Origin: Polaromonas sp.
GTDB taxonomy: Bacteria; Pseudomonadota; Gammaproteobacteria; Burkholderiales; Burkholderiaceae_C
Direction: 5' to 3'
DNA length: 64,000 nucleotides
NCBI RefSeq assembly: GCF_030689685.1
Contig: NZ_JAUYEY010000078.1
Coordinates: forward strand, 1-64,000
The notes below the pieces were generated by a model. The model was given only the letters and a program-made list of their open reading frames with translations, had not been told where the DNA came from and did no database searches. This document shows, piece after piece, positions 38,887-47,455 of the stretch. Positions within the stretch are counted from its first letter, which is position 1. Each line of letters opens with the position of its first letter. The position numbers were made by a program, and so were the translations under genes.

Positions 38887-39129
38887 ATGAGTACCGATAT
38901 GTCCGCCGAGCAAAAAATCACCGCGGCACCACCAGATGGTCTGCCGACTTACCGTCTACTCACAGGCCCTGATGATGCAACGTTCTGCCACCGGGTCAGC
39001 GAAGCCATCGCTCTTGGCTACAAGCTCTATGGTTCACCAGCTGCGACATTCAACGGCCAACAGGTCATCGTCGCACAGGCCATCATCTGGCCGTCAATCG
39101 AATCGGCAATCGCGGAGCGAAAAACATGA
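38887..39129 (+). CDS. DUF1737-like small protein (integron cassette gene)
   Basis: LPTYRLLTGPDDATFCHRVSEAIALGYKLYGSPAATFNGQQVIVAQAIIW. Confidence 0.88.
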   Translation: MSTDMSAEQKITAAPPDGLPTYRLLTGPDDATFCHRVSEAIALGYKLYGSPAATFNGQQVIVAQAIIWPSIESAIAERKT

Positions 39130-39241
39130 GTCTCGAATCTCGTGCCCATGTATTTTGCCCACCGCGTTGTGCAGAGTATGGATCGAGCAGCGCAGCAGCA
39201 GTCGCACTACCGTCCGGTGCATCGCGCATAGCTGACGAGGC

Positions 39242-39322
39242 GCCCAACCATGCCTTGCACCGGGCGCTCAGCCAGCGGCGCTCCGCTTGCTGGTTTGGCG
39301 CCGGTGAAGGCAGACATTGAGG
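39242..39322 (+). other. Integron attC site (attC-2), degenerate R' box
   Basis: R'' CGCCCAAC (from 39241) complements cassette start GTTGGGCG; L'' TGCCTTGCACCGG pairs with L' CCGGTGAAGGCA with one extrahelical G; R' looks like ATTGAGG. Confidence 0.72.
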
Positions 39323-39407
39323 CTGTATTTTTGTCCCTTGAACCAAAGGTGGCTGTGGGCCGTGTCAGCTCAGAAACCGATGCCTGCGCCACCCCGAGCG
39401 CACGCCG

Positions 39408-39678
39408 GTGCGACAAGTCTCTTTCTTTGCGCGCAACCAGGCCTCACCGCACCAGTTCACCGAGCGCATGAAGCAGGCCATTGACAGCCCCAGGGGCAGA
39501 AAGCTTTATAGCCAGCGCATGGCCCACCGTAGAGCCGGTGTTTGCCAACATCCGGCACAACAAGCAGCTCAACCGCTTCACGCTCAGGACGCAGCCCAAG
39601 GTCAATACGCAGTGGATGCTGTATTGCCTGGTGCACAACATCGAGAAGTTGGCGAACAACGGGTATGCGCAGGGCTAA
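39408..39678 (+). pseudogene. Transposase C-terminal remnant (IS1182-like DDE), frameshifted
   Basis: FTERMKQAIDSPRGRKLYSQRMA in one frame continues as TVEPVFANIRHNKQLNRFTLRTQPKVNTQWMLYCLVHNIEKLANNGYAQG in another. Confidence 0.8.
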
Positions 39679-39771
39679 AGGCGGGCAAAGTGTCTCGCAG
39701 GGGCAGCATAGGGGCCGATATCCCGGCTACAGGCTTGCATGAAGGCCGGCGGCTCGGGCAAACTGGAGGAG

Positions 39772-39801
39772 AGAGGACTCAGGGTCAGAGGACTCAGGGT
39801 C
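39772..39801. repeat. 15-bp tandem duplication (AGAGGACTCAGGGTC x2)
   Basis: Direct reading. Confidence 0.9.
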
Positions 39802-39867
39802 AGGTCTCCCATCTTGCATTTTATCTAAGCCAAACATTTCAACGGGCGACAGCTCGTCACCCTTCAC

Positions 39868-40830
39868 TCACTTCTTTTCCTGGCTTGGCCGCTGATACTG
39901 CGGCATATGCGTCCGTACCAGCTCTTCAACCAAATCAGCCTGCAGCGCATCCTTGACGCGTTTTTTTGGGTCGCGCCCCGGGGCGTTTGAGATCATGCGT
40001 TTGATGGCCACGAAAGTCAGCGGGTCCATCGTGTTCATCACGGCCATGTGGCCTGTCTCGGCAACCACCACCTGGCTGAAGCGCTGGGCGCTCAGGATTT
40101 TTTCGGCGCCCTCAATCTGAACTGCCCACAAATCGTTTTCGTCATTGCTCATGCGGAAGGGGTGCGGGTCGCCGTCTTTGGCGGTGCGCCTGATGACATC
40201 CACCTCAAAGCCTGAATCGTTGATTGCCGTCTGCTTCTGGTCTTGCTTCACCCTGAAGGTTGGGTCGGCTTTGCGCAAGGCGCCAATAAACGAGCTGTCC
40301 ATGCGCTGCATCTGAGAGACAAATGACATGCGTTTGCGGCTGTCAAACAACAGGTCAATGTCTTGCGTGGCGAGGGCGTCAGGCATGAAGCGCACGCCGC
40401 ATGCGCTTTCGTAGGCATACAGCGTGTGTGTGCCTATGGTCACAAAATGATCTTGCAGGCCAACCGCCTCCAGTGCGTTGAGGGTTTTGATGACGATACC
40501 GGGCACGCGGCCAACGCGCAGTGCTTTGTTCAGGCGTTGCTGGTTATGCGCGGCGGCGGTTAAAGAAACCAGTCGGCTTGAGGCCTCGGCTTTCCGGGTT
40601 TTGAAGCGCTGGTAAATTTGCGCGTTCTCTGCGCTGCGTGGCCCCAGCGATTTTTGCGCGCCCCGGGATGACTCGCGGATCAGGTACTCGGTGCCGCTTT
40701 GCGTACGCCAGAACATCGAGCCCCGCACCTCAGCGGCTTCGGCCCGGGCACGGCGCAACTCCAGAAAGACGGTTTCAGCATCGATGTATTGCCGCGTCTG
40801 ATTCGGGAGGAGTTCCAGGATGGGGCTCAT
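39868..40830 (-). CDS. GSU2403-like nucleotidyltransferase-fold protein (NTP_transf_8-like)
   Basis: VTIGTHTLYAYESACGVRFMPDALATQDIDLLFDSRKRM...DVIRR...DPLTFVAIKRMIS. Confidence 0.8.
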   Translation of the reverse strand: MSPILELLPNQTRQYIDAETVFLELRRARAEAAEVRGSMFWRTQSGTEYLIRESSRGAQKSLGPRSAENAQIYQRFKTRKAEASSRLVSLTAAAHNQQRLNKALRVGRVPGIVIKTLNALEAVGLQDHFVTIGTHTLYAYESACGVRFMPDALATQDIDLLFDSRKRMSFVSQMQRMDSSFIGALRKADPTFRVKQDQKQTAINDSGFEVDVIRRTAKDGDPHPFRMSNDENDLWAVQIEGAEKILSAQRFSQVVVAETGHMAVMNTMDPLTFVAIKRMISNAPGRDPKKRVKDALQADLVEELVRTHMPQYQRPSQEKK

Positions 40831-40953
40831 CTTTTCAGGTGTTTCTATGAAAAACTCAAATTATCCTGAAAACTAATATAAATCAAGGACTAATTGACTT
40901 TACGGAGACGCGTTGTGGAGCAGCTACAGGCGGGAAAGGGTTGCTTTTGGGGT

Positions 40954-40973
40954 AATGCAACATAATTGCGTTT
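40954..40973. promoter_or_regulatory. Candidate Zur/Fur-type operator (AATGCAACATAATTGCGTTT)
   Basis: Imperfect palindrome about 40 bp upstream of the Fur-like gene start. Confidence 0.35.
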
Positions 40974-41013
40974 ATGATGCTTGTCGCGCCAATCGCCGCA
41001 AAATCCTGACCAC

Positions 41014-41601
41014 ATGACCTCCGCTACCCCCCAAAACGACACCACCGTTGATCCCATAGCCGCACTGCTGTCCGCCCACGGCCTGCGGCGCACGCATGCT
41101 GCGCGGCGGGTGCTGGGTTGGCTGCTGGCGCATCCGGATACGAGTTACACCCACGCGCAGTTGCAGGCGGCACTGACCGAGGGAGACGAAGAGCCTGGAT
41201 TGCGAATCAAGTCCCCAATGACAAGGACGGGGGAGAAGGCGAGGGCGGCAGACACGGCACCTCTGGACCGCGTCACGCTTTACCGCCTGATTGACCGGCT
41301 CACACAGGTTGGCCTGTTGCTGTGCCGGGTCGATGCCAGCCGGGTGCGGCGTTACCAGGCGATGCCGGCGGGCGTGCACGCCATGCCGCACTTTGAATGC
41401 CAGAGCTGCCACCGCGACAGCCCGCTGGAGAGCGCTTTGCAATCCAGCGCAAATGACCTGGAGCGGGCGGCGCAATCTGCGCTGGATGCGCTCAAGGCCT
41501 TGGGTTACCGGGGCATGAGCCTGGACTTTGCGGTGCGTGGTGTGTGCGCCGACTGCGCCACCGGCAGCACCGGTACCGCAGTGAAAGGGCTGGCGGCATG
41601 A
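41014..41601 (+). CDS. Fur family regulator, putative Zur
   Basis: LRRTHAARRVLGWLLAHPDTSYTHAQLQAAL..DRVTLYRLIDRLTQVGLLL...HFECQSCHRD...GVCADC; next to Zn-transport-like genes. Confidence 0.85.
   Translation: MTSATPQNDTTVDPIAALLSAHGLRRTHAARRVLGWLLAHPDTSYTHAQLQAALTEGDEEPGLRIKSPMTRTGEKARAADTAPLDRVTLYRLIDRLTQVGLLLCRVDASRVRRYQAMPAGVHAMPHFECQSCHRDSPLESALQSSANDLERAAQSALDALKALGYRGMSLDFAVRGVCADCATGSTGTAVKGLAA
41197..41224. repeat. Repeat family C half-copy, in frame in the Fur-like gene
   Basis: GGATTGCGAATCAAGTCCCCAATGACAA versus GGATTGCGGGTCAAGCCCGCAATGACA. Confidence 0.6.
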
Positions 41602-42254
41602 TCAGCACCCGGCAACTGGCCTACCAGTACCCGGGCGGCGCCGAGCTGCGGTTTGAAGACATGGCTGTGCCGCAGGGTGGGGTGGTTCTGTTGCGCGGCG
41701 CCTCGGGCTCGGGCAAGTCAAGCTGGCTGGCGCTGGCGGCCGGGCTGCTGGCGCCAACGGCGGGCGACATCACCGTTGCCGGCCAGTCCATGGCCACGCT
41801 GGGCAAGGTCGCGGGTGACGCCTGGCGCGCCAGAACGATTGGTTTTCTGCCGCAAAAGCTGCATTTGAGCGAAGCACTGACGGTGCACGCCAACCTGGCG
41901 ATGGCGCAATGGGCGGCGGGGCAGGCGCAGGACGACGGCCGCATCCGCGAGGCGCTGACGGCGCTGGGTGTGGCTGAACTGGCAGCACGCAAACCAGGGC
42001 AACTCTCTGGCGGGCAAGCCCAGCGGGTCGCGCTGGCGCGGGCGGTGCTGTTGCAGCCGAAAGTGATTCTGGCGGACGAGCCGACGGCCAGCCTGGATGA
42101 CGAGGCCGCGAGCCAGGCGGTGCAGTTGCTGCAGGCGACTGCCACGCGTTACGGCGCGACGCTGGTGATTGCCACGCACGATTCGCGGGTGGCGGCCAAT
42201 CTGGATGGTCAAATCGGCTACCAGCCCTTATTCTTTGTGCGTAACCAGCTATGA
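41598..42254 (+). CDS. ABC transporter ATP-binding protein (LolD/MacB type)
   Basis: RGASGSGKSSWLALAAGLL; LSGGQAQRVALARAVLLQPKVILADEPTASLD. Confidence 0.94.
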   Translation: MISTRQLAYQYPGGAELRFEDMAVPQGGVVLLRGASGSGKSSWLALAAGLLAPTAGDITVAGQSMATLGKVAGDAWRARTIGFLPQKLHLSEALTVHANLAMAQWAAGQAQDDGRIREALTALGVAELAARKPGQLSGGQAQRVALARAVLLQPKVILADEPTASLDDEAASQAVQLLQATATRYGATLVIATHDSRVAANLDGQIGYQPLFFVRNQL

Positions 42255-42264
42255 AAACAATAGC
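42211..42264 (+). repeat. Repeat family A copy, spanning the ABC ATPase stop and permease start
   Basis: AAATCGGCTACCAGCCCTTATTCTTTGTGCGTAACCAGCTATGAAAACAATAGC. Confidence 0.8.
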
Positions 42265-43465
42265 AATCGCCTGGCGGTTTTTGTGGGCACGGCCGCTGGC
42301 GGCGGGCCTGAACCTGTTGCTGCTGAGTCTGGGGCTGGCATCGTTGAGTTTTGTGCTGCTGGTTAGCCACCAGATCACGCGAGCTTTTGAGCGCGACCTG
42401 GCCGGCATCGACGTGGTGGTGGGAGCCAAGGGCAGCCCGATGCAACTGATTCTGTCGGGCGTGTTTCACCTGGACGTACCCACCGGCAATGTGCCGCTGG
42501 CGGCGGTCAAGGCGCTGGCACAGCACTCGCAGGTGGCCAAACTGATCCCCTTGAGTCTGGGCGACAGCGTTAGCGGGTTCCGCATCGTGGGTACCACGCC
42601 GGCCTACATCGCACATTACCAGGCCAGCTTTGCGCAGGGCGGCGTCTGGGCCGCGCCGCTGCAGGCGGTGCTGGGCGCGCAGGTGGCGGCGCAGACCGGG
42701 CTGAAGGTGGGTGAGCGTTTTGTTGGCAGCCACGGCCTGGGCAGCGGTGGCGCCAGCCATGACCAGGCGCCTTATGTGGTCAGCGGCGTGCTGGCTGCCA
42801 GCGGCTCGGTGCTGGACCGGCTGGTGCTGACCGCGCAAGAGTCGGTCTGGCAGGTGCACGAAAAAATGCATGAGGGCGACAGCGCGCTCGACGACGAAGA
42901 CCGCAAGGCGCTGGAGGCCGAGCGCGAAGTCACGCTGGCGCTGATTCAATACCGCACACCGCTGGCGGCGGTCACCTTCCCGCGCTTTGTGAACACCACC
43001 ACCGAGATGCAGGCCGCCGCGCCGGCGCTGGAGATCACGCGCCTCTTGAGGCTGATCGGCGTCGGCACCGACGTGTTGCGTGCGCTGGCGGGTGTGCTGC
43101 TGCTGACAGCGGGCCTGAGTGTCTTCATCGCGCTGTGGAGCGCAGTGCGCGAGCGTCGGGCCGACCTGGCGCTGCTGCGTTTGCTGGGCGCGCCGCCGCG
43201 CAAGGTGGCGGCACTGCTGCTGTGCGAGGCGCTGTGGCTGGCGCTGCTGGCCGCGGTGATTGGCGTGCTGGCGGGCCAGGGGCTGATGGCGTTGCTGGGT
43301 TGGCTGCTGCAGCTAGAAAAATCAGTCCTGATCGGCACACTCGCGTGGCCAGCGGGGCTGTGGGGTGTGCCGGCCCTGGCGGTGGGGGTGGCGCTGCTGT
43401 CAGCACTGCTGCCGGCCTATGAGGCCTACCGGGTCAGTGTGTTTGAACTTTTACAATCGAGGTGA
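42251..43465 (+). CDS. ABC transporter permease (FtsX/MacB type)
   Basis: IDVVVGAKGSPMQLILSGVFHLDVPTGNVPL; C-terminal FtsX TM block; ATGA overlap with ATPase. Confidence 0.93.
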   Translation: MKTIAIAWRFLWARPLAAGLNLLLLSLGLASLSFVLLVSHQITRAFERDLAGIDVVVGAKGSPMQLILSGVFHLDVPTGNVPLAAVKALAQHSQVAKLIPLSLGDSVSGFRIVGTTPAYIAHYQASFAQGGVWAAPLQAVLGAQVAAQTGLKVGERFVGSHGLGSGGASHDQAPYVVSGVLAASGSVLDRLVLTAQESVWQVHEKMHEGDSALDDEDRKALEAEREVTLALIQYRTPLAAVTFPRFVNTTTEMQAAAPALEITRLLRLIGVGTDVLRALAGVLLLTAGLSVFIALWSAVRERRADLALLRLLGAPPRKVAALLLCEALWLALLAAVIGVLAGQGLMALLGWLLQLEKSVLIGTLAWPAGLWGVPALAVGVALLSALLPAYEAYRVSVFELLQSR

Positions 43466-43470
43466 ACCGA

Positions 43471-43734
43471 ATGCCCATGAAATTGATGAAAAAAATGGCC
43501 TCAGCCCTTGCTGCACTTGCGCTGGCAGCTACGTTTTCGATAGCGCATGCGCAGCACAGCGACAAACAAACCAAGGAAGACGTGTTGCGCCACCGCGCCA
43601 TGGCCAGCGCGCATGAGGCCGCCGCCAAGTGTCTGGAATCGGGCAAAAAGGAAGATATTTGCATGAAAGACCTGCAGGCTTCCTGCAAAGGGCTGGCGGT
43701 GGGAAAATACTGCGGAATGAAACACGCGCATTGA
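43471..43734 (+). CDS. Small secreted Cys-containing protein
   Basis: Signal peptide MKKMASALAALALAATFSIAHAQ; HEAAAKCLESGKKEDICMKDLQASCKGLAVGKYCGMKHAH. Confidence 0.75.
   Translation: MPMKLMKKMASALAALALAATFSIAHAQHSDKQTKEDVLRHRAMASAHEAAAKCLESGKKEDICMKDLQASCKGLAVGKYCGMKHAH
43490..43544 (+). repeat. Repeat family A copy, encoding a signal peptide core
   Basis: AAAAAATGGCCTCAGCCCTTGCTGCACTTGCGCTGGCAGCTACGTTTTCGATAGC. Confidence 0.65.
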
Positions 43735-43742
43735 ACTGGTGC

Positions 43743-43834
43743 AGTCATCCCGGACTCGATCCGTGATCCATGCAGCATGGACCAGCGACTTTGGTTTGCG
43801 TGGCATGGATTGCGGGTCAGGCCCGCAATGACAG
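43743..43834. repeat. Repeat family C, second two-palindrome copy
   Basis: AGTCATCCCGGACTCGATCCGTGATCC ... GGATTGCGGGTCAGGCCCGCAATGACA. Confidence 0.85.
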
Positions 43835-43874
43835 GCCCGAAGATATTGTCTAAAGCCCCGTTTCCGGAGAACCC

Positions 43875-44447
43875 ATGAATACCTCTGCTTCCCTCGCTTT
43901 CAAGCCCCAGTCGCTGCTGATGGGCCTGCTGCTGGCCTTCGGGACGGCGCAGGCGCAGCTCAGTTCCCCCTTGCCACCGGGCAGCAGCAAACCCACTGCG
44001 CCAGCGGCTGCAGCCGGCACAGGTTTGCCAGCCGGGCAGGGTGCCGGTGTGCATGGCGCCAACAGCCCGTTTGCGCCATTGGCCCCGCGCGATGACGTGC
44101 TGGCCTGGTCGGTGCTGACCGATGTCAAAACCAAAAACGAGAAGAACCGCATTCTGCCGGTGTTCAACGCTGGCCAGCTCGGCATGAACGGCAAGACCCA
44201 GCGCATCCAGGGTTTCATGATGCCGCTGGAGCCGGGCAAGAAGCAGCGCCACTTCCTGCTGTCGTCGGTGCCGCTGAGCTGCTCTTTCTGTCTGCCTGGC
44301 GGGCCAGAGAGCATGGTCGAGGTCAAGACCAAAACCCCGGTCGAATACAGCATGGAGGCGGTCGTGGTCGAGGGCCGGCTGCAGGTGCTGCATGACGATC
44401 CGTATGGCCTGTATTACCGCATCAACGATGCGGTGACGGTGAAGTAA
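43875..44447 (+). CDS. DUF3299-like secreted protein
   Basis: GFMMPLEPGKKQRHFLLSSVPLSCSFCLPGGPESMVEV. Confidence 0.82.
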   Translation: MNTSASLAFKPQSLLMGLLLAFGTAQAQLSSPLPPGSSKPTAPAAAAGTGLPAGQGAGVHGANSPFAPLAPRDDVLAWSVLTDVKTKNEKNRILPVFNAGQLGMNGKTQRIQGFMMPLEPGKKQRHFLLSSVPLSCSFCLPGGPESMVEVKTKTPVEYSMEAVVVEGRLQVLHDDPYGLYYRINDAVTVK

Positions 44448-44453
44448 ACACGC

Positions 44454-44831
44454 ATGTTGATCCGGCGCATGGCACTGCGAGCGGCTTGGGGCTATCTGGC
44501 CCTGGTGTTGTTGCTCGCGCCCATGCTGGGCCTGATGCATGGGCTGGTGCATGGCGCCATTGACTCTCACCACGCTGCGCCGGCGCATCTCGCCCAGGCC
44601 GATGATTCCAGCCATGCGCACAGCTGGCTGGCCGATCTTTTCTCTGCCCATGCCGACGACTCGGATTGCCGTGTCTATGACCAGCTTTGCCACGCTGATG
44701 CTGCTTTGGTGCCGCCCCTGGCGGCCTTGCCGATGGTGCTGTCTGCTTTCGTTTTTCTTTTTCTGCAGGGCGAAGCACTCGCCCGGCGGGCTGCGCTTTT
44801 CGAAGCGCGCGGTCCGCCCCTGACGCGCTGA
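44454..44831 (+). CDS. Hypothetical His-rich membrane protein
   Basis: Two hydrophobic segments with an intervening His/Asp-rich loop (GLVHGAIDSHHAAPAHLAQADDSSHAHSW). Confidence 0.7.
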   Translation: MLIRRMALRAAWGYLALVLLLAPMLGLMHGLVHGAIDSHHAAPAHLAQADDSSHAHSWLADLFSAHADDSDCRVYDQLCHADAALVPPLAALPMVLSAFVFLFLQGEALARRAALFEARGPPLTR

Positions 44832-44909
44832 ATCCCCCCACTGAAGCCGCTGAACGCACCTTTTGCGGGTGCCGTTTGGTGTTTCCCGTTCCAGATTCAT
44901 CGAGTCCCC

Positions 44910-47009
44910 ATGAAAAAATCATTTCCCCGCAGTGCCATCGGCACGGCTACCTTGTCCCTGCTCGCCCTTGGCAGCACAAGCGTGCTGGCGCAGACGCCCG
45001 CCCCAACGCTCAAAGAGATCACCGTGACTGGCAACCCGCTGGGCAGCACGGATTTGATAGCGCCCGCCACCCGGTACTCGGGCGACGGCCTGCTGCTGCG
45101 CTCCAAAACCACACTCGGTGAAACGCTGGACGGCACGCCCGGTGTCAGCAGCACTTACTTCGGCCCGAACGCCAGCCGGCCCATCATCCGCGGGCTGGAC
45201 GGCGACCGCATCCGCATCCTGGCCAACGGCGGGGGCTCGCTCGACGCCTCCAGCCTCAGTTATGACCACGCGGTGACCAGCGACCCCTTGAGCATTGAGC
45301 GCATTGAAGTATTGCGCGGGCCGGGTGCCTTGTTGTACGGCGGCAGCGCGGTCGGTGGCGTGGTCAACGTCATCGACAACCGCATTCCGCGCGAGGCCCA
45401 GTTTGATGAAAACGGCGGTATCAGCGGCAAGGTGGATATCAATGCCGCCACCGGTAATTCAGAGCGCGGCAAGGGTGTGCTGCTGGAAGCGGGCAACCAG
45501 CGCTACAGCCTGCATGTCGATGCCTTTGACCGTCAGACCAGCGATGTGCGGGTGCCGCGCGACCTGGCCTGCACCAAGACCGCAGTCACCACGACCGCCA
45601 GGCGCATCTGCAATTCAGCCAGCGATGTCAGTGGCGGGGCAGTGGGTGGATCGGTGTTTTTTGACAGCGGCTACCTCGGTGCATCGGCCAGCAACTACCG
45701 CAGCAGCTACGGCACGGTGGCTGAAGACAGGGTGACGATTGGCATGAAGTCAGACCGTTATGCGCTGGAGGGTGAAATCCGCAATCTGGACGGGCCGCTG
45801 CAAAGCATCAAGGCGCAGTACAGCCAGACCGATTACCGGCACACCGAGTTTGAAGGGCCACGGCCCGGTACGGTTTTTACCAACAAGGGCAGTGACTTCA
45901 GGCTGGAAGCGCGCCATGCCAAGATCGGCAACATCGATGGCGTGCTGGGGGTGCAAACCGAATCCAGCCGCTTTTCTGCTGTGGGCACAGAGGCTTTTGC
46001 GCCTTTTAGCAAAACCTCCCAGTCGGCCCTGTTTGCTTACGAAGAACTGGGGACGGCTTGGGGCAAGATGAGTCTGGGCGGGCGGCTTGAGTCGGTCCAC
46101 GTCGAGTCATTGGGCAACCCCAGAGTTGCTCGCTTCACACCCGCCAAAAAAGAATTCAAACCCGGCAGTTACGCGCTGGGCGCACTGTGGAATGCCGCAC
46201 CGGGCTGGCAAATGACGAGCAACCTGGCCTACACCGAACGCGCGCCCAAGGACTACGAGCTGTTTGCCGATGGCCCGCACATCGCCACTGCTGCCTATGA
46301 AGTTGGCAACGCCAATCTGGCCAAAGAGCAGTCCAGCAACCTGGACCTGGGCGCTGCCTGGAAGTCGGGCGGACACAGCTTCAAGGTCAACACCTATGTG
46401 AGCCGGTTTAAGAACTACATTGCACTCAACCAAACGACGGGCGTGAGGCGCAACGCTGAAGACGGCGAGGTCAACCCGACCGAGGATCCCGGTAACGCGG
46501 GGTTCACAGCGTCCGGCGCGGCGTTCCGGCCGCTGGCCGAGTTTCGTTATCAGCAGGTACGGGCGCGCTTCACCGGTATCGAGGCCAGCGGCAACATCCG
46601 CCTGCAGGAGGGCGCTTCGACGGTGGATCTGGCGCTGCGCGGCGATGTAGTGCGTGCCACCAACCTGAGCAACGGCCAGTCGCTGCCGCGGATCGCGCCT
46701 TGGCGCGTGGGTGCGTCGCTGCTGTGGGCCAGCGGCCCGTGGGGTGCGAGTGTGGGCTTTGACCACCTGGCCGCACAAAAACGGGTGTCGGCCCCACCGG
46801 TGGGGGTGACGCAGGCTTACACCTTGTGGAATGCCACTTCGTCTTACCGCATGAAAGCCGGGCCGGCTTCGTTGCTGTGGTACGCCCGGCTCGACAACAT
46901 CACCGACAAGCTGGCCTATAGCGCGACCTCGGTGTTGACGAGCACGGCCTTTCCGAAGGCGCCTTTGCCGGGGCGCAGTTTGAAGGTGGGGTTGCAGGCA
47001 AGTTTTTAG
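44910..47009 (+). CDS. TonB-dependent outer membrane receptor (putative zinc, ZnuD-like)
   Basis: Signal peptide, plug RPIIRGLDGDRIRILANGGGSLDASSLSYDHAVTSDPLSIERIEVLRGPGALLYGGSAVGGVVNVID, C-terminal aromatic F. Confidence 0.9.
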   Translation: MKKSFPRSAIGTATLSLLALGSTSVLAQTPAPTLKEITVTGNPLGSTDLIAPATRYSGDGLLLRSKTTLGETLDGTPGVSSTYFGPNASRPIIRGLDGDRIRILANGGGSLDASSLSYDHAVTSDPLSIERIEVLRGPGALLYGGSAVGGVVNVIDNRIPREAQFDENGGISGKVDINAATGNSERGKGVLLEAGNQRYSLHVDAFDRQTSDVRVPRDLACTKTAVTTTARRICNSASDVSGGAVGGSVFFDSGYLGASASNYRSSYGTVAEDRVTIGMKSDRYALEGEIRNLDGPLQSIKAQYSQTDYRHTEFEGPRPGTVFTNKGSDFRLEARHAKIGNIDGVLGVQTESSRFSAVGTEAFAPFSKTSQSALFAYEELGTAWGKMSLGGRLESVHVESLGNPRVARFTPAKKEFKPGSYALGALWNAAPGWQMTSNLAYTERAPKDYELFADGPHIATAAYEVGNANLAKEQSSNLDLGAAWKSGGHSFKVNTYVSRFKNYIALNQTTGVRRNAEDGEVNPTEDPGNAGFTASGAAFRPLAEFRYQQVRARFTGIEASGNIRLQEGASTVDLALRGDVVRATNLSNGQSLPRIAPWRVGASLLWASGPWGASVGFDHLAAQKRVSAPPVGVTQAYTLWNATSSYRMKAGPASLLWYARLDNITDKLAYSATSVLTSTAFPKAPLPGRSLKVGLQASF

Positions 47010-47159
47010 TTTTTATCCTATCAAGCGTCATGCTGCGCCTCAGGTCTGCTCAGGACAGTAGGGCCTAACTCCCCACTCCCTCCCCCAGCCCCTCCCCCGC
47101 CCCGCTGGGCGGTGGAGGGGAACCTCATTTGGCCGCGTGTGCTGCTCTCGCGTGCAAAC

Positions 47160-47455
47160 ATCACCGCCGCGTACGCCGACGATGACGCGCTTCGCGCGTC
47201 ATCGTCTCCCCGAATCCGATTCCTTCCCCAAAGCCCGTTTGGCTGAGCCGAGCAGCGCAGATGGAGGCGGTGTCAAGGGCGGCAGTTGTTTGAGCGAAGC
47301 GAGTTCTGCCGACCCCCGCCGTAATCGAGCAGCGCAGGTTGCCCGTAGCGCAGCGAAGGGACCCAGACAGTCGGGTCGCCTTTCTTTTCCTTAGGTTTCT
47401 TTGGCGAGACAAAGAAAAGTAAGTCGCCCGCCGGGGCGAGACCCGGCTTGCTGGA
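47160..47455. repeat. Long non-coding dispersed-type element
   Basis: GCGGTGTCAAGGGCGGCAGTTGTTTGAGCGAAGCGAGTTCTGCCGACCCCCGC and TTTCTTTGGCGAGACAAAGAAAAGTAAGT, motifs I recognise from intergenic repeats in other proteobacteria. Confidence 0.6.

Noticed and set aside
38035-39330. CRISPR-like or phage attachment structure
   Set aside because: Palindromes are better explained as attC sites by the R'/R'' complement rule; no regular spacer-repeat array.
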